Made by a program: the position numbers and the translations under genes
NCBI GenBank assembly: GCA_024763405.1
Contig: JANTFQ010000004.1
Location: 1-23,227, forward strand
From: Calditrichaceae bacterium
Lineage (GTDB): Bacteria; Calditrichota; Calditrichia; Calditrichales; Calditrichaceae
Reading direction: 5' to 3'
Length of the DNA: 23,227 nt
The notes under the pieces: generated by a model
Told to the model about the DNA's origin: nothing
The model's database searches: none
What the model saw: only the letters and a program-made list of their open reading frames with translations
Shown here: positions 1-6,583 of the stretch, piece by piece
How positions within the stretch are numbered: the first letter of the stretch is position 1
Layout: each line of letters opens with the position of its first letter

Positions 1-1
1 C

Positions 2-112
2 AGCGTAAAGTATGGCTGCAATTTACAGGGAATTGAAACGCTTTTAAAATTGTTTTATAATTTGTCTAAAGTGAAACGGGTGCAAGTAGTGGAATACCTA
101 TATCACTGCTAA
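2..112 (+). CDS. possible C-terminal tail of an upstream gene (partial)
   Basis: A frame is open from the first complete codon at position 2 to a TAA at 110-112, giving 36 residues that end in ...VQVVEYLYHC. The alternation of hydrophobic positions and the L-x(2)-L-x(3)-L-S-K-V-K-x-V-x-V-V-E pattern resemble the last helix and strand of an ACT domain, such as the C-terminus of RelA/SpoT-type proteins. The fragment is too short for a family assignment. It could be a chance open frame, because the other two plus frames close within the first 40 bases. ACT membership is inference. Confidence 0.3.
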   Translation, partial: SVKYGCNLQGIETLLKLFYNLSKVKRVQVVEYLYHC

Positions 113-312
113 AAAATTATTCGAATAACAAAACGGCGCAAACTCAAGGTGGCAAACCTACTAAATAAAAAACGTGATTTTACCACTTTTAATATTTTCA
201 AATTTTCGTTTCCTGTTGTTCTTTTGGGTGTTTTCATTTAAAACTATTCTTGCGGTGACATCCCGCAGTTTTATTAATGTAATTTGAACAATACAAGAAT
301 AAAGGAGGGAAT
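113..312. other. non-coding leader with a small hairpin
   Basis: This AT-rich stretch has no convincing gene. It contains a 5-bp hairpin with arms TGCGG (251-255) and CCGCA (263-267), followed by GTTTTATT, which could be a weak terminator or just a leader structure. It ends in the strong ribosome binding site AAAGGAGG (302-309 region) that serves the small winged-helix gene starting at 313. Confidence 0.4.
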
Positions 313-498
313 ATGCAGGAAAAAGAAAACATTGTATTAACTTCGATGAAGGATGCCGGAAAACCTGTTCGCCCAGGAGAAGTTGCGGAAATAACAGGGT
401 TGCCAAAAGATGAAGTGTCCAAAATTATTAAAACTCTAAAAAAAGAGGGCAAGGTGATGTCGCCCAAACGTTGTTTTTGGGCGCCGACCGAAGAATAA
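313..498 (+). CDS. small winged helix-turn-helix DNA-binding protein
   Basis: This 61-residue protein consists almost entirely of one winged-helix unit. Residues about 17-45 read as helix-turn-helix (R-P-G-E-V-A-E-I-T-G, a turn at L-P-K-D-E, then a recognition helix V-S-K-I-I-K-T-L-K-K-E-G-K). A short beta wing ends in K-R-C-F-W-A-P. The pattern is that of MarR/ArsR-like single-domain HTH proteins that act as transcriptional regulators. The ribosome binding site AAAGGAGG is close to ideal and sets the ATG at 313. The stop lies 7 bases before the ATG at 506 of the dihydroorotate-dehydrogenase-like gene, so the two are probably co-transcribed. Target genes and any ligand are unknown. There is no sensory domain, so it may work as a dimer with another partner or respond through its single Cys. 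Confidence 0.8.
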   Translation: MQEKENIVLTSMKDAGKPVRPGEVAEITGLPKDEVSKIIKTLKKEGKVMSPKRCFWAPTEE

Positions 499-505
499 AA
501 ATTAA

Positions 506-1516
506 ATGCAGCCATTTAAACGGGGGGAGGATAAAATACCGAGCTTACAAACATCGTATATGGGTTTAACACTCAAAAATCCCATTATTGCCGCCAGCAG
601 CGGATTAACCAAAACGCTTGATAACGTGATTGCCTGTGAGAAGTCCGGAGCAGGAGCCGTTGTTTTAAAAAGTTTGTTTGAAGAAGTTTTGGCCGAAGAC
701 GATTGGGAAACCGGCCAAAGCGCTTCGCAGCACCCGGAAGTATTCGACTATTTACGCTCCGAACTACGCTTTCAGTACGGCATTGATGCCTATTGTGACC
801 TGATTCGGAAAGCCAAAAAAGCGGTAGAGATTCCTATCATTGCCAGCATTAACGGCACTTCCTTTAAATGGCTTTTAAAATTTGCCCGCCGGGTAGAAAA
901 GGCCGGGGCAGACGCTCTGGAGCTTAATGTCTATTTACCAAGAATCAGGGAAACACAAAAAGCCGGCGAAGTGGAAGCTGCTTATTTGGAAATTTTAGAA
1001 ACCGTTAAAAGCGAAATTACTATTCCTGTTTCTATGAAAATTGGTATGTATTTCAGCTCGCTCCCGGAATTTGCACGCCAGCTCGAATACCGCGGACTGG
1101 ATGCACTGGTCATGTTTAATCGCTTTACCGAACCGGAAATCGACATTGAGAACCTGGATATTCACACGACCTTCAGTCTCAGTTCGAAAGAAGATATAAA
1201 CCGTTTGCTGCGCTGGACCGCTATTGTTTCGGCTAAAACCAATCTTGAAATTGCGGCTACCGGCGGCATCCACAGCTACGAGGGGGTTGTCAAACTATTG
1301 CTTGCGGGTGCTTCAACCGTTCAGCTTGCTTCCCTTTTGTACAGTAAAGGATTGGGCGAAATTGAAACAATTTTAAAACGGATCAGCGCCTGGATGCAGC
1401 GGCATAATTTTGAAACAATTGATCAGTTTAAAGGAATACTTAATTTTTCGGAAGCGGAAAACGCAGCGCTTTATCTGCGGGCGCAGTTTATGGAAAAAAT
1501 ACGAGCGGTTGAATAA
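506..1516 (+). CDS. dihydroorotate dehydrogenase-like flavoprotein
   Basis: This is a TIM-barrel protein of the dihydroorotate dehydrogenase/PreA superfamily, about 326-336 residues depending on start. Visible landmarks are Y-M-G-L-x-L-K-N-P-I-I (first strand), A-S-S-G-L-T, G-A-G-A-V-V-L-K-S-L, I-P-I-I-A-S-I-N-G-T, P-V-S-M-K-I-G, and the FMN phosphate-binding end A-T-G-G-I-H-S...A-G-A-S-T-V-Q-L-A-S. The active-site loop of true class 1 enzymes (N-x-S-C-P-N, carrying the catalytic Cys or Ser) is absent; here the strand reads L-E-L-N-V-Y-L-P. It is therefore probably not the pyrimidine-pathway PyrD but one of the uncharacterised DHOD-like paralogues. The start is uncertain: ATG 506 has only a weak upstream SD, while a strong GGGGGAGG at 523-530 lies 5 bases before an in-frame ATA at 536, where the family's N-terminus normally begins. 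Substrate unknown; an FMN-dependent oxidoreductase is the expected activity. Confidence 0.85.
   Translation: MQPFKRGEDKIPSLQTSYMGLTLKNPIIAASSGLTKTLDNVIACEKSGAGAVVLKSLFEEVLAEDDWETGQSASQHPEVFDYLRSELRFQYGIDAYCDLIRKAKKAVEIPIIASINGTSFKWLLKFARRVEKAGADALELNVYLPRIRETQKAGEVEAAYLEILETVKSEITIPVSMKIGMYFSSLPEFARQLEYRGLDALVMFNRFTEPEIDIENLDIHTTFSLSSKEDINRLLRWTAIVSAKTNLEIAATGGIHSYEGVVKLLLAGASTVQLASLLYSKGLGEIETILKRISAWMQRHNFETIDQFKGILNFSEAENAALYLRAQFMEKIRAVE
523..538 (+). promoter_or_regulatory. strong Shine-Dalgarno preceding an in-frame ATA codon
   Basis: GGGGGAGG at 523-530 is followed by a 5-base spacer and the in-frame codon ATA at 536-538. No ATG, GTG or TTG lies at a suitable distance in any frame; the next in-frame ATG is at 560, 29 bases away. 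Initiation at ATA would give a protein starting x-P-S-L-Q-T-S-Y-M-G-L, the usual length for this family. Either a rare AUA start is used, or the SD is accidental inside a coding region that begins at 506. Confidence 0.5.
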
Positions 1517-1583
1517 ACGGCTCCCTTTATAAATTATTTTTTAGTATTTCTTAAATAAATTTTTTTCATAAAAGAGGACTCTT

Positions 1584-2396
1584 ATGGTTGAATATTTATC
1601 CGGACTTCATCCCGTTATTCAAGCGCTGCTGGCTACCCTGTTCACCTGGTTTTTAACGGCCCTCGGCGCAGCCGGTGTGTTATTTCATAAATCTGTAAAT
1701 AAAAATTTGTTAGATGGTTTCCTGGGATTTGCAGCCGGTGTAATGATTGCCGCGAGTTACTGGTCCCTGCTGGCTCCGGCAATCGAAATGTCGGAAAACG
1801 GGCCGGTTCCGGTGTGGCTCCCCGCAGCCGCCGGCTTCTTTGCCGGCGCTGCTTTTTTATTTTTGGTGGATAAAACACTGCCGCACCTGCATCTCGGTTT
1901 ACCGATGTCAAAAAGTGAAGGCATTAAAACAAGCTGGCACCGCAGTATTTTGCTGGTCAGCGCCATCACTCTGCATAATATTCCCGAAGGGCTGGCTGTC
2001 GGCGTGGCCTTCGGCGCGGCTGCCGCAAACCTGGATTCTGCCACACTCTCCGGCGCCATTGCCCTCGCCATCGGTATCGGTATTCAGAATTTCCCCGAGG
2101 GGCTGGCCGTTTCTATGCCTTTGCGGCGCGAAGGAATGAGTCGCTTAAAAAGTTTCTGGTACGGACAATTATCCGGGTTTGTAGAACCCATTGCAGGCGT
2201 TATTGGGGCAGCCATCGTACTAATTGCCCGTCCGGTTTTACCCTATGCCCTTAGTTTTGCAGCCGGCGCCATGATTTTCGTAGTCGTTGAAGAATTGATT
2301 CCCGAGTCCCAGCAAAACGGCGACACCGATATTCCCACCATCGGCGCCATTTTGGGTTTTTTAGTGATGATGATTTTAGATGTAGCGCTGGGGTGA
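1584..2396 (+). CDS. ZIP family divalent metal transporter (GufA/ZupT-like)
   Basis: This 270-residue integral membrane protein has about eight hydrophobic segments. It carries the two hallmark ZIP metal-site motifs: H131-N-I-P-E135-G in the fourth transmembrane helix and N169-F-P-E172-G in the fifth, with further acidic residues at E201 and E236-E237. These residues form the binuclear metal site in characterised ZIP proteins. The family moves Zn2+, Fe2+ or Mn2+ into the cytoplasm; the sequence does not reveal which metal. A histidine cluster (H-L-H-L-G) at 101-105 in the loop before the HNIPEG helix is typical of the metal-sensing loop of GufA-type members. The start at ATG 1584 is supported by AGAGGA about 6-8 bases upstream. 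It follows the DHOD-like gene by 67 AT-rich bases and may share its transcript. Confidence 0.92.
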   Translation: MVEYLSGLHPVIQALLATLFTWFLTALGAAGVLFHKSVNKNLLDGFLGFAAGVMIAASYWSLLAPAIEMSENGPVPVWLPAAAGFFAGAAFLFLVDKTLPHLHLGLPMSKSEGIKTSWHRSILLVSAITLHNIPEGLAVGVAFGAAAANLDSATLSGAIALAIGIGIQNFPEGLAVSMPLRREGMSRLKSFWYGQLSGFVEPIAGVIGAAIVLIARPVLPYALSFAAGAMIFVVVEELIPESQQNGDTDIPTIGAILGFLVMMILDVALG

Positions 2397-2402
2397 TTAA
2401 CG

Positions 2403-2431
2403 ACCTTCCAGGTTTTCAAAACCTGGAAGGT
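2403..2431. repeat. 29-bp intergenic palindrome (14-bp arms, 1-base centre)
   Basis: Arms ACCTTCCAGGTTTT (2403-2416) and AAAACCTGGAAGGT (2418-2431) are exact reverse complements around a single C. It lies 7 bases after the ZIP transporter stop. There is no T-tract directly after the stem; a T-run occurs about 15 bases later after CCCCGCC. It could help terminate ZIP transcription, but its perfect symmetry and position suit a dispersed intergenic palindromic repeat better. Confidence 0.7.
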
Positions 2432-2536
2432 TAAAGAAAGCCCCGCCTTTTTTACTTTTCCCACCTTGCCTCTTTCGCTAAATCCAGTTATATTAAAGGG
2501 ATAAATTAATAATTCCCGATAAAAAGGATATGAAAC

Positions 2537-3871
2537 ATGCTTGATCAGATAACCGATACCTTTCTGGAACGACTGCAAAAACAAATTATCACCGATCCCA
2601 ATATGACCTCCATTCCACTGGCATACCTAATGCAGTTAGATATTCCGGACGCCATTAAACATTTTTTTGATCAGGAAGTTGAAATCTGGCTCCGCGAAGA
2701 GGAAGAAAAATTTACGGCTACCGATCGCTTTGATTACGACATGCCCGAAGTACGCATGCTGATTGATCAAATCTTTGACCAGCTTAAGCAAAACGCAACT
2801 TTCCATATCACAAAGTTTAACCATCTGCTGGAGCGGGCCGTAAAGCTGGAAATGAATTATCTGCTGGAACCGCACCGTACTCTCAGCCAGTTTTTATTCA
2901 AGGACAGCCCTAAAATTTCGACGATGGAAGTGTACGACACCTTCAAATATTTCTTCCGTTTTGATTATTATAAAACCGCTGTTTCCGATTACTTTAACTT
3001 AAAATATATGCATGACATTTCTCAGGATCAGTTTGACGCATTATTAAATCAGATTGACGAGAAAGCCTTCGAAGAAAACAAAATTGAGACAACGCTCAGT
3101 ACCGTAAAAACGATTATGGAATTTTTAAGTGAGGCACAGCAACAGGATGTGAATTCACTTCCGGTAGATGTGCTCTTCGCCATGTTTCGTGACCGGCACT
3201 TAGACGAATACAAAGACGCTTTGCAAAAAGTCATGAACAGCGGCTCCCGCTCTGTGCTGTCCTTTGATGAAATCGAATCTTTACTGCGCGACGGTACTCT
3301 TGGCGAATTAGAGGAAACCGACATTCAGGATAAAACCGAAGTCATTGGTTTCGAAAAAACAGAAAATATCGAAGAGAGCAAACCGGATTTCTCTGTCGCC
3401 GAAATTGAAGTTCCGGAGTCAACCATTACCTTCGAAGAAGAATTTGAAGAAGAGGAAGAGGAATACGAAGAAGAACAGGTATTGGAAGAAGAAGAGGAAG
3501 AGGAAGCTATATTAGAAGAAGAGCCCTCAGAGCCAAGTGCGGTTGCTATGGATTTAGCGGACCATGTGGCCAAACAAATCTCTTCCGACAATCCGCTCGA
3601 AGATTTAAATGAGTTGATCACGGGCCGCTTACGCCGTAAGACCATTAAAAAATTATTTAAGAAAAAAGAAGATGAATTCCTCGATTTTATTGGCCGTTTG
3701 AATAGCCTCGCCACGTGGAAAGACGCTTCCCGTGTTATCGATGATGAATTTTATGAACGGGGTATTAACCCGTATTCCAAAGAAGCCATTGCCTTTAGCG
3801 ATGTCATCTATATTCGTTTCTTTCCCAAAGATAAATATGTGGGCAGCGAAGAGAATATCGAGCGTTTTTAA
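2537..3871 (+). CDS. uncharacterised acidic protein with Glu-rich linker
   Basis: I do not recognise a family for this 444-residue protein. Residues 1-255 look predominantly helical with many aromatic residues and no signal peptide or membrane segment, so it is probably cytoplasmic. Residues about 300-330 are a near-continuous run of glutamate (E-E-F-E-E-E-E-E-E-Y-type repeats), presumably a disordered linker. A compact basic-then-acidic C-terminal segment follows (about 338-444), containing R-L-R-R-K-T-I-K-K-L-F-K-K-K and a well-ordered-looking end, I-N-P-Y-S-K-E-A-I-A-F-S-D-V-I-Y-I-R-F-F. Two globular ends joined by an acidic tether suggest a scaffold or regulatory role, but nothing in the sequence names it. 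ATG 2537 has AAGGA 8 bases upstream. The gene stands alone, followed by an intrinsic terminator. Confidence 0.8.
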   Translation: MLDQITDTFLERLQKQIITDPNMTSIPLAYLMQLDIPDAIKHFFDQEVEIWLREEEEKFTATDRFDYDMPEVRMLIDQIFDQLKQNATFHITKFNHLLERAVKLEMNYLLEPHRTLSQFLFKDSPKISTMEVYDTFKYFFRFDYYKTAVSDYFNLKYMHDISQDQFDALLNQIDEKAFEENKIETTLSTVKTIMEFLSEAQQQDVNSLPVDVLFAMFRDRHLDEYKDALQKVMNSGSRSVLSFDEIESLLRDGTLGELEETDIQDKTEVIGFEKTENIEESKPDFSVAEIEVPESTITFEEEFEEEEEEYEEEQVLEEEEEEEAILEEEPSEPSAVAMDLADHVAKQISSDNPLEDLNELITGRLRRKTIKKLFKKKEDEFLDFIGRLNSLATWKDASRVIDDEFYERGINPYSKEAIAFSDVIYIRFFPKDKYVGSEENIERF

Positions 3872-3912
3872 TACGCTTTAATTCAACACCAACTATAACT
3901 TTTTCAGGGAAT

Positions 3913-3946
3913 GAGGCTTTACATTTTTGTTCAGCCTCTTTTTTTT
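3913..3946 (+). terminator. intrinsic terminator after the acidic protein gene
   Basis: Arms GAGGCT (3913-3918) and AGCCTC (3933-3938) pair exactly, and the 3' arm runs straight into eight T residues (3939-3946). It sits 41 bases after the stop at 3871 and just before the ATG at 3950. The stem is only 6 bp and the loop is 14 bases, so strength is uncertain. The arrangement separates the upstream gene from the next operon and argues against a start at the in-frame ATG 3911. Confidence 0.65.
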
Positions 3947-3949
3947 AGT

Positions 3950-4795
3950 ATGAAAAATATTTTAATTATCGGCTGCGGCCGGCTTGGAAGCGCCCTGTAC
4001 CGGATGTTTAAAGCACAAGGTGGCTTGCACGTAAAGATATACGATACAGCCGGCTTTAATAATCAGGATAAAGCGTATTTGCGGGAAGATGATTTTTATT
4101 CCGAATTAAACGAAACCATTATCCGCCCGGCTGAACTGCTGATTATCAGCGTACCCGATGACCATATTCCTGATGCTGCACATGCTCTGCTGCCCTTTGA
4201 TTTAGACGGTAAAATTATCCTGCACACCTCCGGTCTGCATTCCTCCCAAACAATTCGCTTCCTCGAGGACAAAGGTGCCTTTATCGGTAGCCTCCATCCG
4301 CTTCAGACTTTTAGCAGCCGTTTTTCGGATACAGCCCTTTGGAAAAAGACCTGGTGTACCTTTGAGGGCTCTGCGCGGGCCACTTCTGTTGCAGAAGCGC
4401 TCTGCTTAAAAGCCGGCGCGCGTTTCCTGCGGGTAAATGGGGCACAGAAAAAAGCCTTGCATACCGCTGCCGTATTTACCGCCAATTATTCGGCCGCCCT
4501 GTTTGCCGCCGCCGAAAAGATTTTAACAGAATTCCGGCTGGATAAGCAATTACTCCTTCCGCTTCTCCGGCAAATGTATAAAAATTTTGAACAAAAACCG
4601 GCACACCAAATCCTGAGTGGCCCGCTGCAACGTGGTGATTCGGAAACGGCTTCCGCCCACCTGAAATTCCTTTTAGAAAACGGTTTCGAAAATGAAGAAA
4701 TCCTGTACCGTGAACTGGCCGCATACATTTTATCTGACCCGGGTTTTAAAATCGAAAATCTTGAAGACTTAAAAAAAGCGTTAAAACAAAAATGA
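3950..4795 (+). CDS. Rossmann-like / DUF2520 domain protein
   Basis: This 281-residue protein opens with an NAD(P)-type Rossmann motif, I-L-I-I-G8-C-G10-R-L-G13-S-A-L. Family signatures follow: I-I-S-V-P-D-D in the middle of the fold and H-T-S-G-L-H...G-S-L-H-P-L-Q-T-F-S, the conserved core of proteins with an N-terminal Rossmann-like domain and a C-terminal DUF2520 helical domain. The fold is related to 6-phosphogluconate dehydrogenase and F420-dependent NADP oxidoreductases, so a reductase or dehydrogenase activity is plausible, but the substrate is not established. The ATG at 3950 is preferred because the alternative ATG 3911 lies within the terminator hairpin and would add 13 residues before the canonical start. 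No clear SD precedes 3950. The stop overlaps the next gene's start (ATGA at 4792-4795), indicating translational coupling. Confidence 0.88.
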   Translation: MKNILIIGCGRLGSALYRMFKAQGGLHVKIYDTAGFNNQDKAYLREDDFYSELNETIIRPAELLIISVPDDHIPDAAHALLPFDLDGKIILHTSGLHSSQTIRFLEDKGAFIGSLHPLQTFSSRFSDTALWKKTWCTFEGSARATSVAEALCLKAGARFLRVNGAQKKALHTAAVFTANYSAALFAAAEKILTEFRLDKQLLLPLLRQMYKNFEQKPAHQILSGPLQRGDSETASAHLKFLLENGFENEEILYRELAAYILSDPGFKIENLEDLKKALKQK

Positions 4796-5592
4796 CCTCC
4801 GATTACCATATTCACACTTCCCTCTGTAAACATGCTTCGGGCGCTATGGAAGAATATGTGCAACAGGCCGTTAAAATCGGGCTTGACGAAATTGCCTTTA
4901 CCGATCATATCCCGCTGCCCAACGGTTTTGATGTCGCTCACCGAATGCTGCCCGAAGAAATGGATGCCTATTTAAAAGAAATTGAACATCTGCAAAAAGC
5001 ATATCCGCAAATAAAAATCCTGGGCGGCATTGAGGCGGATTTTTACGATGGCTTTGAAACATACCTCTGCGAATTTTTGGATCAGTATAAATTTGATTTA
5101 GTGATCCTGTCGGTTCATTTTATTAACGGCTGGCCCAAAGGGAACTGGGCTTTTTCGTATTCTTTTTCCGATAAAACGCAGACAGAAATTTACAACGATT
5201 ATTTATCAGCGCTTCTTCGCGGCGTACAAACGGGACTGTTTAATATTATCGGTCATCTCGATTTGGTTAAATCTGCCGCTCAGCCTTTATTACAAGAAAA
5301 TTCAGCGCTGATAAAACAGATTTTAACGGAAGCAAAAAAACAGAATATGGCCATCGAAATCAACACCTCCGGTTTGCGCCGGGAAATCGCAGAGCCCTAT
5401 CCGGCATTTTCTTTTTTACCGCTGATCGCAGAAGCCGGTCTTCCGCTTACCCTTGGTTCCGACGCCCACGAACCAAAGCATGTGGGGTTTGCCTTTCCGG
5501 AAATAGAAGCGCGTCTTTCGGCGTTTCCTAAGATCAAAAGGGCCCGCTTTAGAGCGGGCAAAATCAGCATTGCTGAGAGGAAATCAGAATGA
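4792..5592 (+). CDS. hisK: PHP-family histidinol-phosphatase (HisK type)
   Basis: This 266-residue PHP-domain metal hydrolase is expected to dephosphorylate L-histidinol phosphate in histidine biosynthesis. Metal-ligand motifs appear in order: the N-terminal H-I-H (D-Y-H-I-H-T-S-L-C-K-H), F-T-D-H-I-P-L-P, the glutamate of G-G-I-E-A-D-F, L-S-V-H-F, I-G-H-L-D-L-V-K, and the C-terminal G-S-D-A-H-E-P. This is the complete set for the HisJ/HisK clade, and the length is typical. The gene overlaps the DUF2520 gene by ATGA at its start and the CoA-binding gene by ATGA at its end, so the three form one coupled operon. No other his gene is present, so a different phosphomonoester substrate cannot be excluded. 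Confidence 0.85.
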   Translation: MTSDYHIHTSLCKHASGAMEEYVQQAVKIGLDEIAFTDHIPLPNGFDVAHRMLPEEMDAYLKEIEHLQKAYPQIKILGGIEADFYDGFETYLCEFLDQYKFDLVILSVHFINGWPKGNWAFSYSFSDKTQTEIYNDYLSALLRGVQTGLFNIIGHLDLVKSAAQPLLQENSALIKQILTEAKKQNMAIEINTSGLRREIAEPYPAFSFLPLIAEAGLPLTLGSDAHEPKHVGFAFPEIEARLSAFPKIKRARFRAGKISIAERKSE

Positions 5593-6005
5593 ACGAACTT
5601 TGGCGGCAGGTAAACAGCAATATCCCGGAAATTCTGCAAAAATATAGAAAGACCGCGGTTGTCGGTTTATCTCCAAAATCCTGGCGACCGAGTCATTCGG
5701 TGGCAGCCTACCTGAAGGATGCCGGCTACACCATTTTCCCCGTCAATCCCGGACACGATCAGATTCTTGGTCAAAAATGTTATAAATCTCTGTCTGAAAT
5801 ACCGCAGGCCATCGAAATCGTTGATATTTTCCGCCGCTCGGAACTGGTGCTCCCCATTGTACAGGAGGCCATTTCAATTGGGGCCAAAGTGGTTTGGATG
5901 CAGTCGGGCATTATTAACGAACAGGCTGCAAAACTAGCCCTCGAGGCCGGGCTTGATGTGGTAATGGATGCCTGCATGAAAATAGAGCATGCCTATCTTG
6001 GATAA
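5589..6005 (+). CDS. CoA-binding domain protein (YccU-like)
   Basis: This 138-residue single-domain protein has the succinyl-CoA-synthetase-alpha type CoA-binding Rossmann fold. It shows K-T-A-V-V-G-L-S-P-K-S-W-R-P-S-H-S-V at the nucleotide-binding loop, G-Y-T-I-F-P-V-N-P-G, V-D-I-F-R-R-S-E, A-K-V-V-W-M-Q-S-G, and the characteristic C-terminal V-M-D-A-C-M-K-I-E-H. This matches stand-alone CoA-binding proteins of the COG1832 type (E. coli YccU/HcgD group), whose cellular role is not well defined. The start overlaps the preceding stop (ATGA), and AGAGGA inside the upstream gene serves as ribosome binding site. It ends 9 bases from the convergent HD-domain gene. Confidence 0.88.
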   Translation: MNELWRQVNSNIPEILQKYRKTAVVGLSPKSWRPSHSVAAYLKDAGYTIFPVNPGHDQILGQKCYKSLSEIPQAIEIVDIFRRSELVLPIVQEAISIGAKVVWMQSGIINEQAAKLALEAGLDVVMDACMKIEHAYLG

Positions 6006-6014
6006 GCGGGATGC

Positions 6015-6566
6015 TTATGGATTTAATCCTAACTCAGCTGCAACACTGCTAAGAGCCTGAACCACAAACTCCACATGTTCGGTAAAATCTACACCCAGTT
6101 CTTCAGCGCCGCGGGCAATCTCCTCACGATTCACTTTAGCCGCAAATTTTTTATCTTTTAATTTTTTCTTTACCGATTTAAATTTAACCTCGCTCAGGGC
6201 CCGGGTTGGACGCACCAGGGTTACCGCCGTAATAAAACCGCTCAGCTCATCCACCGCGTATAAAACTTTTGCCATTAGCGATTCACGGGCAACACCGGTA
6301 TGGTCGGCATGTCCCATTATTGCCGTACGGATTTCTTCCGAAACTCCTTTTTCCTCTAATATTTCGGACCCTTTCTCCGGATGGTTATCCGGAAATTTCT
6401 CATAATCAAAATCATGCAATAATCCGACAACACCCCATAACTCTACATCTTCGTCATATTTTTGCGCATACGCCCGCATGGCGGCCTCAACCGCAAAAGC
6501 ATGTTTCATTAAACTTTCACTTTGCGTATACTCTTTTAAAATTTCTAATGCCTGTTCACGTGTCAT
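6015..6566 (-). CDS. HD-domain (HDIG-like) phosphohydrolase
   Basis: This 183-residue protein has an HD superfamily metal-binding core: H22 in L-M-K-H-A-F-A-V-E, the H51-D52 pair in G-L-L-H-D-F-D-Y-E-K, H62 in D-N-H-P-E-K-G, and H86/H89 in M-G-H-A-D-H-T-G. These match compact HDIG-type proteins that hydrolyse phosphomonoesters or nucleotides. The C-terminal part is helical and Lys-rich (K-F-K-S-V-K-K-K-L-K-D-K-K-F). No signal peptide is seen, so it acts in the cytoplasm. AAGGA precedes the ATG. The substrate cannot be read from the sequence. It lies 17 bases downstream of the SDR gene stop on the same strand, so the two are likely co-transcribed. Confidence 0.88.
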   Translation of the reverse strand: MTREQALEILKEYTQSESLMKHAFAVEAAMRAYAQKYDEDVELWGVVGLLHDFDYEKFPDNHPEKGSEILEEKGVSEEIRTAIMGHADHTGVARESLMAKVLYAVDELSGFITAVTLVRPTRALSEVKFKSVKKKLKDKKFAAKVNREEIARGAEELGVDFTEHVEFVVQALSSVAAELGLNP

Positions 6567-6583
6567 TGTGATTCCTTTTTAAT

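Noticed and set aside
3434..3525. GAA/GAG-rich tract as a tandem repeat or VNTR
   Set aside because: The unit is irregular and fully explained by a Glu-rich coding segment.
3325..3714. 129-codon minus-strand Ser-rich open frame
   Set aside because: It is the antisense of the Glu codon run (GAA/GAG read as TTC/CTC/TCT); the plus-strand gene is better supported.
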